From Halorubrum aethiopicum (GTDB lineage Archaea > Halobacteriota > Halobacteria > Halobacteriales > Haloferacaceae): a stretch of 64,000 nt of DNA. A model generated the notes under the pieces. The model saw only the letters and a program-made list of their open reading frames with translations, searched no databases and was not told the DNA's origin. The stretch covers positions 1,240,001-1,304,000 of the forward strand of contig NZ_LOAJ01000001.1 in the NCBI RefSeq assembly GCF_001542905.1, given 5' to 3'. Within the stretch, counting starts at the first letter, position 1. Each line of letters starts with the position of its first letter. Shown in pieces: positions 58,324-64,000 of this stretch. The translations under genes were made by a program, and so were the position numbers.

Positions 58324-61101
58324 CTACGCCTCCTGGAGCGTCCGCAACACGTCCGGGGCCGCCTCGAGCGCGTCGTCGAGGGCGTCGACGTCCGGGCCGC
58401 CGCCCTGCGCGAAGTCCGGCGGGCCGCCGCCGCCGCCGCCGACGCGCCCGGCGAGCTCGGCGACCACCTGGCCGGCGTCCACGTCGACGCCGTCGGGCAC
58501 GCCGACGACGAAGCTCGCCGAGCCGTCCGCGCCGCTGCCGACCACCGCGACCTTCCCGTCGTCGACGTGGGCGTTCGCGGTCGCGCGTAACTCGTCGGTG
58601 TCGCCGTCGAGCCGCTGGATCACGGCGGTCGTTCCGTCGATCTCGACCTCCTCGGCGTCCGCGCCGCCGGACGCCCGTGCGGCCGCCAGATCCTCCTTGA
58701 GCGTCTCGATCTCCTTGCCGCGGGCCTTCCACTCCTCGAAGAACCGCTCCGCGGTCTCGGGTACGTCGAGCGGGTCGACGTCGAGGGCGTCGGCGGCGTC
58801 GTACAGCGCGTCCTCCGTGCGCTGGGTCGCCTCGACGGCCGCGCCGCCGGCGGCGAAGACGATCCGCTCGACGCCGTCCTGGACCGGCTCCGTCTTCAGC
58901 ACCTTGACCGCGCCGACGTCGCCGGTGCGGTCGACGTGGGTGCCCGCACACGCCTGGACGTCAGCGTCGCCGACGTGGATCAGCCGGACGTTCGTGCCCG
59001 GCGGCACCCCGCCCTGATAGAGGTCGAAGCCGTGTTCCGCCTCCGCCTCGTGGCGGTGGGGCCACTCCTGTCTCACCGGGAGGTTCTCGCGGACCAGCTC
59101 GTTGGCGACGCGCTCGATCTCGCGGACGTCCTCGCGGGTGATCCGGTCGTAGTGGCGCACGTCGAGCCGCGAGGAGTCGAGCCCCTTCTGTGCGCCCGCC
59201 TGCCGGACGTGGTCGCCGAGGACCTCGCGGGCCGCGTGGCCGATCAGGTGGGTCGCGGTGTGGTGTGCGCGCAGGCGGTTCCGGCGGTCGCCGTCGACCT
59301 GCCCGCGGACGAACTCGCCCTTTCCGGGATCGGCGTCGGTGCGGTGGAGGACGACGCCGTCGACCTCTTGTACATCCGTGACCTCCGCCGTGGCCTCGCC
59401 GCCGACGAGCTGGCCGCGGTCGGCCGGTTGGCCGCCGCCCTCCGGGTAGAACATCGTCTGGTCCAACACCACGTCGTACCCCTCCTCGGCCTCGAACACG
59501 TCGAGGACGACCGCCTCGAACTCGGTCCGACCCTGGTCGTCGTAGAAGAGCTTCTCCGTCTCGGGGAGGTCGCGGAACCGCTCGTCGCGATCGTCCGTCT
59601 CCTCGTCGTCGCCGATCTCCTCGTGGCGGTCGGCGACGAGCGCGTAGAAGTCGTCCGGCACGTCGACGCTCGCGCCCCGGTCGGCCGCGATCTCGGCGAC
59701 CATGTCCGGCTGGATCCCGTGGGAGTCGTACAGTTCGAGGAGTTCCTCGGTCGGGATGGGCTCGTCCGTGCCGGCGTACTCGTCCGCGAGCTGTTCGACC
59801 TTTCGCGAGCCGCGCTCGAGCGTCTTCCGGTACTTGCGCTCCTCGGTCCGGACGATCTCGCGGATCGTGTCGCGGTTCTCGTAGCCGAGCCGATCGGCCT
59901 GCATGTCGACCAGCTCGTCGAGGGGAGCGTCGACGCCGACCTCGTCGACGAGCCGCTTCGTCCGCCGGAGCACCATCCGCGCGAGGTAGCCCGTGCCGAC
60001 GTTCGAGGGGACGATCCCGTCGCCGAACATGTACGCGAGCGTCCGCGAGTGGTCGGCGATGGCGTAGATGGACTCGAGCGGCTCGACGAGCTGGCGCAGG
60101 CGGTCGACGTCGACGTCGAGCCGCTCCGCGATCTCGCCGCGGGCGTCCTCCACGTCGTCGACGTCGTCGATGTCGAGGCGGCCGGAGAGCTTGGCGGCGC
60201 GGGCGACGATCGCCTCCTCCTCGTCGGTGTACGCGAGCCCCGCGTTCTCCTTCAGGAAGTCGATGGCGTCGGGGTAGATCGCCTCGTAGACGGTGGGCGT
60301 CCCCTGGCTCATCCACGTCCACCGCTCCAAGCCGTAGCCCGTGTCGACGATGTACGTGTCCATGAAGGAGTAAGTGTTCCCGTCCTTCATCTCGTAGTCG
60401 CCGTCGGGGTCCTGCTCCATACACATGAAGACGAGCGTGGCCAGCTCCGCGCCCTTGTAGATGACCTCGATGGCGGGGCCGGCGTTGCCGCCGCCGACCC
60501 AGGGGTCCTCGATGTAGGTGATCTCCTCCAGATCCGCGCCGAGCTCCTCGAAGAGGCCGTCGCAGTACTCGACGGTCTCGTCCTTCCAGTACACCTCCCC
60601 CTCGTAGGCGTACTCCGCCTCGGCGTCCTCGCGGGTGTTGAACGCGTGGTGGGCCATCATCTCGAACGCCATCGTGTGTCGCCCCGTCTTCCCGACGTTG
60701 TCGATGTCCTGCATGCGGATACAGGGCTGGGAGATGGTGAGCGGGTTCGCCGGCGGCGGCGTCTCGCCCGACGTGACGAGCGGCTGGAAGTCGTAGATCG
60801 ACGCCTGCGTCAGGAGGACGTCGTCGCGCCAGCGGTTCGCCGCGACCGGGTACGGGTCGATCCGCTCGTGGCCGTGCTCCTCGAAGTACGAGAGGAACTC
60901 CTCGCGCATCTCCGTGAGGGTGTACGACTCGGGGAAGCCGGGGTCGTCGATGAAGCTGTAGTCCTCACACGGCGGCTCGCCGCACAGTTCGCGGTCGGGA
61001 TCGCGCGTCCAGAAGTGCGCCCCGCAGGAGGGGCACTCCTTCCGATCGAACCCCTCCTCCTCGAAGTAGTCGAGGCGGTACTCCGCTTCGAGATCGCTCA
61101 T
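58324..61101 (-). CDS. alaS: Alanyl-tRNA synthetase, archaeal type
   Basis: Charges tRNA-Ala and edits mischarged serine. The 925-residue product has an N-terminal zinc-binding [20 protein letters not shown] insertion typical of archaea, the class II motif region ([40 protein letters not shown]) and the editing domain with [16 protein letters not shown] and [13 protein letters not shown]-terminal oligomerisation domain (Gly-rich, [14 protein letters not shown]) ends it. The ATG at 61101 gives [18 protein letters not shown] and has a CCTTTTGG box about 33 bases upstream. Confidence 0.96.
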   Translation of the reverse strand: MSDLEAEYRLDYFEEEGFDRKECPSCGAHFWTRDPDRELCGEPPCEDYSFIDDPGFPESYTLTEMREEFLSYFEEHGHERIDPYPVAANRWRDDVLLTQASIYDFQPLVTSGETPPPANPLTISQPCIRMQDIDNVGKTGRHTMAFEMMAHHAFNTREDAEAEYAYEGEVYWKDETVEYCDGLFEELGADLEEITYIEDPWVGGGNAGPAIEVIYKGAELATLVFMCMEQDPDGDYEMKDGNTYSFMDTYIVDTGYGLERWTWMSQGTPTVYEAIYPDAIDFLKENAGLAYTDEEEAIVARAAKLSGRLDIDDVDDVEDARGEIAERLDVDVDRLRQLVEPLESIYAIADHSRTLAYMFGDGIVPSNVGTGYLARMVLRRTKRLVDEVGVDAPLDELVDMQADRLGYENRDTIREIVRTEERKYRKTLERGSRKVEQLADEYAGTDEPIPTEELLELYDSHGIQPDMVAEIAADRGASVDVPDDFYALVADRHEEIGDDEETDDRDERFRDLPETEKLFYDDQGRTEFEAVVLDVFEAEEGYDVVLDQTMFYPEGGGQPADRGQLVGGEATAEVTDVQEVDGVVLHRTDADPGKGEFVRGQVDGDRRNRLRAHHTATHLIGHAAREVLGDHVRQAGAQKGLDSSRLDVRHYDRITREDVREIERVANELVRENLPVRQEWPHRHEAEAEHGFDLYQGGVPPGTNVRLIHVGDADVQACAGTHVDRTGDVGAVKVLKTEPVQDGVERIVFAAGGAAVEATQRTEDALYDAADALDVDPLDVPETAERFFEEWKARGKEIETLKEDLAAARASGGADAEEVEIDGTTAVIQRLDGDTDELRATANAHVDDGKVAVVGSGADGSASFVVGVPDGVDVDAGQVVAELAGRVGGGGGGPPDFAQGGGPDVDALDDALEAAPDVLRTLQEA

Positions 61102-61212
61102 TATACCATGTCCTGACCCGTGTTCGTCCAAAAGGGTTCCGGGGCACGGGCACTGCCGGGAGACCCGTCGAATCCCCCGATCCGGCCGCCTCACTGCTCG
61201 CGTCCGACCGCC

Positions 61213-61866
61213 TCACTCCCCGTGTTCGACCGCCTCCATCAGCGCGCCCTGCGTCTCCCCCTCCTCGACCGCACGCGGGTGGACGCCGACGAGCACCAGC
61301 ACGTCCCCGCCGTGTTCGACGGTCGCGACGTGGACGAGCGCGGGGACGCTCCCCTCGGCGTCGATCGGCGCGTCGCCGGCGTTCTCGAACCGGATCTCGG
61401 TCGCGAACGTGGTCACGGTCGTCTCGCCGCCGAGGACCGGTCGCGTCTCCGCCCCGACCTCCTCGAGGTCGCCGACGCTCCCGCCGTCGACGCCGCCGCC
61501 CCGCTCGAGGAGCCGCCGGAGCACTTCCGCGTCGTCCGCCCCGACCAGCGGGTTGACCGACTGCCCGGCCACCGTCGCGTTGGGCGTGCTCGCGACGAGC
61601 AGCGACGCCGCCCGCTCGGGGTTCTCGTAGCTCGCGACCCACGACGCGGCCGACACCTCCCGCTCGATCCCGGCCACTTCGAACGTCTGTTCGATCTCGA
61701 ACGCTCGGGGCTCCTCGCCCTCGTAGCCCGCCTCCGACAGCGCCGCGTCCGGCACCCGCGCCGGCTCGGCGTCGAACTCGAAGGTCCCGTCATCGCCGCC
61801 GAGGCATCCCGCGGTCGCGAGCGTCCCCGCCGCCGCGAGCGCTCCCAGCAGTCGTCTCCGGTACAT
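61213..61866 (-). CDS. DUF6517-like lipoprotein
   Basis: This 217-residue exported lipoprotein has a twin-arginine signal and lipobox (MYRRRLLGALAAAGTLATA, then GCLGG), which would anchor Cys21 at the outer face. The mature domain is a mixed alpha/beta fold with SASWVASYENPERAASLLVA and VVATVEHGG-like strands. It resembles the haloarchaeal DUF6517 family. Function unknown. The start at 61866 is set by the signal; no operon is evident. Confidence 0.72.
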   Translation of the reverse strand: MYRRRLLGALAAAGTLATAGCLGGDDGTFEFDAEPARVPDAALSEAGYEGEEPRAFEIEQTFEVAGIEREVSAASWVASYENPERAASLLVASTPNATVAGQSVNPLVGADDAEVLRRLLERGGGVDGGSVGDLEEVGAETRPVLGGETTVTTFATEIRFENAGDAPIDAEGSVPALVHVATVEHGGDVLVLVGVHPRAVEEGETQGALMEAVEHGE

Positions 61867-61941
61867 GTCCGGGGATACGTCGCCGTCCCGATTTAACCGT
61901 ACCGCCGCGAGGCACAAAGTTCACGTCACCCCGCGCGCGAT

Positions 61942-62718
61942 GTGAGCCAAATGGAACGACGAGGGCAGATCGGCCTGCTGGAGGCGCTTCTCTTGGACGT
62001 GGTGCGACTCCACGAGACCTGGATGGAGATCGTCTTCCCCAGACAGCTCGACCCCAGCACGGTGCTCGGCAAGTGGAAGCCGGAGACCGCCCCTCAGACG
62101 GTCGGCTACTACCTCTGGGCGGTCCTCGGCGCGCCGCTCGTCGCGGCGGCGTACCCCCTGCTTCTCGTCGGGTTCGCGACCCGGTTTTACGCCGCGAAGC
62201 TCGACTCCGCGGTGGCCCGCATCGGGATCGCGGGCGCGGTGCTCGTCGCGACCGTCGTCTGGGGGGCGCTCACGCTCGTCACCTACCTCCAACTCGCCAC
62301 CGCGGACGTGATCGCCGTCGGCGCGGCGAGCGTCGTCGCCGTCGTCTCCGCCGCGCTCGCCGCCGGCTTCTCGAAGACCGGCGGCCGCCTCGTCAGCGTC
62401 CTGTTGGCGTACCCCTTCGCGATGACCGCGCTCTTCTTACCGCCCGTCGTGGCCGCGCTCGTCACCCCGACCCTCGAGGCGATCATCCTCCCGCCGAGCT
62501 ACGACCTGGCCGTCTGGATCCTCGACACGTTCCTCGCGTTCGGCGACGTCAACGACACGCTCCGGAACGCCTTCGACCTCGAGACCTTCGGCGAGCAGTG
62601 GGGGCTTCCGGGGCTCGGCTACGTCCTGATGTGGATCGGGATCTCCGTCCCGCTCGGCTGGTTCCTCGGCGCGCTCGTCGCGCTCGCGAACCTGGTCCGC
62701 CCGAAACCCGAGGAGTAG
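61942..62718 (+). CDS. Membrane protein, uncharacterised
   Basis: This 258-residue protein has about six hydrophobic helices (residues roughly 45-72, 85-112, 118-140, 155-178, 185-200 and 228-250). An amphipathic N-terminal helix has LLEALLLDVVRLHETWMEIV. I do not recognise the family. Starts at GTG 61942 and ATG 61951 are both possible; the position is not settled. It is divergent from the DUF6517-like lipoprotein gene. Confidence 0.65.
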   Translation: MSQMERRGQIGLLEALLLDVVRLHETWMEIVFPRQLDPSTVLGKWKPETAPQTVGYYLWAVLGAPLVAAAYPLLLVGFATRFYAAKLDSAVARIGIAGAVLVATVVWGALTLVTYLQLATADVIAVGAASVVAVVSAALAAGFSKTGGRLVSVLLAYPFAMTALFLPPVVAALVTPTLEAIILPPSYDLAVWILDTFLAFGDVNDTLRNAFDLETFGEQWGLPGLGYVLMWIGISVPLGWFLGALVALANLVRPKPEE

Positions 62719-62817
62719 CTCCGCCCCGAACCCGGAGAATAGCCTCTCCTTCGGGCGGCTCGACGGTCGTGTCGCGGTCGGTGGATCCCTCGTCGTTCGT
62801 ATCGTGGGGCCGCCCCG

Positions 62818-63633
62818 TCAGACGACGACCTCCGGATCGGTGAGGAGGGCCCGCTTGGCCCGTTCGGCTTCCGGCCCCTCCGGAACCAGGCCGGGTGCCG
62901 ACGCCTCGTCGTCGAACCGATCCGGATCCGGCGTCCGGGAGTCGAGTATCTCCGCGAACGTCGGTCCGTCCCGACCGGTGATGTGTACGAACCCCCCGTA
63001 CTGACGCCGATCGAACGGTGTCGTGTCGGGATCCGGGAACGCCTCGCGAATACACGCCACGTTCTCCCGAAGGTACGCCGCGGCCTCGTGTTGTGAGTAC
63101 TGGCAGTCGCCGTAGTACTGTTCCCGGTCGTGGTCGCTGAGGTCCGCTTCGACGTGCGTCGAGGACTCGTATCGAACCGCGTCCGGGCCGACCTCCCCGT
63201 CGAGAAAACAGAGGTTCACGGTGAAACAGTCCGGGTAGCGGAGGATCAGCAGGAAGAAGATCTGCTCGTCGACGGTGTATCGTTCCTGTAATCGATAGTA
63301 ACACTCCAGGTAGTACGCCGCGAGCGCGCCGATCCAGTCGTCGCGCTCGCCGTCGACGTACGCGAGCGCGATGTCGTAGTAGTCCTCGCCGGCGACCTGT
63401 CGCAGGCGGTGCTCGAAGCTCCGTCGCATCTCGTCCAGTTCGTCCTCGTACACCTCCGTCAGCGGAACGTCCGGATCGTCGAGCAGTTCGCTCTTCCGCT
63501 CGCCGGCGTCCGCGATCCGCATCATGTTCTCGTGGAGCGACCGCTCCGCCTCCGCGTCCGGGAGGGGAACGCGCACGGCTCGCCCTCGCAGGACGTTCGA
63601 GCCCGACTTCAGCCGCTCGTGGCGCTCGTCCAT
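62818..63633 (-). CDS. Uncharacterised acidic protein
   Basis: Unrecognised 271-residue soluble protein, rich in Asp, Glu, Tyr and Arg. It has a helical N-terminal half (RSLHENMMRIADAGERKSEL, YEDELDEMRRSFEHRLRQVA), a middle segment with Tyr/Leu-rich packing (WIGALAAYYLECYYRLQERY, FFLLILRYPDCF) and a late HITGRDGPTF motif. Several cysteines (YGDCQY, NVACI) are unpaired in pattern. The ATG at 63633 is preferred to the GTG at 63639 because ACTTTAGTG lies about 27 bases upstream. Confidence 0.6.
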   Translation of the reverse strand: MDERHERLKSGSNVLRGRAVRVPLPDAEAERSLHENMMRIADAGERKSELLDDPDVPLTEVYEDELDEMRRSFEHRLRQVAGEDYYDIALAYVDGERDDWIGALAAYYLECYYRLQERYTVDEQIFFLLILRYPDCFTVNLCFLDGEVGPDAVRYESSTHVEADLSDHDREQYYGDCQYSQHEAAAYLRENVACIREAFPDPDTTPFDRRQYGGFVHITGRDGPTFAEILDSRTPDPDRFDDEASAPGLVPEGPEAERAKRALLTDPEVVV

Positions 63634-63815
63634 GTTCACGGCTTCCGCGTACCGACACTAAAGTCCGATCGTGGGCCCGACCGCGAGCCCGTCCGCCAGT
63701 CCGACCGCAAGCGTCGGGTCGCTCGCGACGCGTGCCGTGATCCCTCCGCCCGAGTCCCGATCGGTGGCGACACGCCTCCCCGGCGGGCCCGGCCCACGCT
63801 CCCCTCGTCCCCGCC

Positions 63816-64000
63816 TCACTCGTCGCCACCGTCGGAACCGTACCGCTCGCGAGCCGTCTCGAACGCCGACTCCTCGCGCTCCCTGGTCCGGCGACCCTCC
63901 CGCTCGGCGATCGCCTCCGGGTCCGGGCTCGCGTCGTCGTCGATCCGGGCGAACGACGCGTGGACCTTGGCGTGACACCACCGACAGAGGGCGACCGTGA
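63816..64000 (-). CDS. HNH endonuclease, C-terminal fragment
   Basis: The gene enters from beyond the right edge of the window and ends at 63816. The visible 61 residues begin with TVALCRWCHAKVHASF, the second CxxC plus His of a classical HNH nuclease domain (LCRxCHxxVH). An acidic helical tail follows (PDPEAIAEREGRRTREREES). The first half of the nuclease domain is outside the window. HNH proteins like this are common as stand-alone nucleases in haloarchaea; target unknown. Confidence 0.72.
   Translation of the reverse strand, partial: TVALCRWCHAKVHASFARIDDDASPDPEAIAEREGRRTREREESAFETARERYGSDGGDE

Overview
This 64-kb window reads as chromosomal core sequence of a haloarchaeon, most likely order Haloferacales and Halorubrum-like (inference). 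The evidence is high GC with strong third-position GC bias, acidic deduced proteins, TATA-like boxes about 27 bases before many start codons (leaderless transcripts), an H/ACA RNP protein Gar1, SRP19, KEOPS Pcc1, archaeal RNA polymerase subunit P, halocyanin, geranylgeranyl-reductase-type lipid enzymes and a NADH-dehydrogenase-like cluster without nuoE/F/G. Nearly all genes can be assigned. I see no tRNA or rRNA gene, insertion sequence, prophage or CRISPR array. The extreme left edge (1-512, end of a LamG-like gene) is lower in GC and may be the end of an accessory region.

Layout: 913-4452 holds a DUF2070 membrane protein and an information-processing cluster on the minus strand (L37Ae, RpoP, Pcc1, prefoldin beta, DUF3194). 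4984-10721 holds Thi4, an ArsR-like regulator, pyruvate kinase, a small membrane protein, NfeD and a coiled-coil protein. 10767-13465 holds a HerA-type ATPase and PurE. 13859-24189 is the 11-gene nuo cluster (A, B, CD, H, I, split J, K, L, M, N), which builds a proton-pumping complex I-like module. 24289-30380 holds a zinc ribbon protein, gar1-srp19, a PAS histidine kinase, an S9 peptidase, a glycosyltransferase and a halocyanin. 30503-32857 is PEP synthase, with a candidate TrmB-type site in its promoter. 33187-35397 is a three-gene unit with a MinD/ParA ATPase and two unrecognised proteins. 35846-47555 is a mixture: rhodanese-MBL enzyme, DUF2103, lipoprotein, two overlapping membrane genes, Get3-like ATPase, zinc finger, PHP protein, YdjM-like protein, aminotransferase, histidine kinase and flippase. 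47641-53838 is central metabolism (flavin reductase, KorA/KorB, lipid reductase, citrate synthase). 53955-64000 ends with a PIN-ATPase-KH protein, DUF2062, a glutamine amidotransferase, an alpha/beta-fold protein, AlaRS, a DUF6517-like lipoprotein, two unknowns and an HNH endonuclease fragment.

The main unexplained signal is a dispersed intergenic repeat family, A to F at 551, 4591, 9191, 13469, 42538 and 35571. All copies lie in the same strand orientation and occupy six of the seven intergenic gaps longer than 300 bases. Three full copies share invariant blocks around a long-range stem whose two arms differ between copies yet stay complementary. Five copies end in a hairpin with a three-base loop and covarying arms. 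This argues for a structured RNA or a structure-selected mobile repeat, and it is the best candidate here for something undescribed.

Metabolically, pyruvate kinase, PEP synthase, the 2-oxoacid:ferredoxin oxidoreductase, citrate synthase and the complex I-like cluster together cover the pyruvate/PEP node, entry to and passage through the TCA cycle, and membrane energy conservation.
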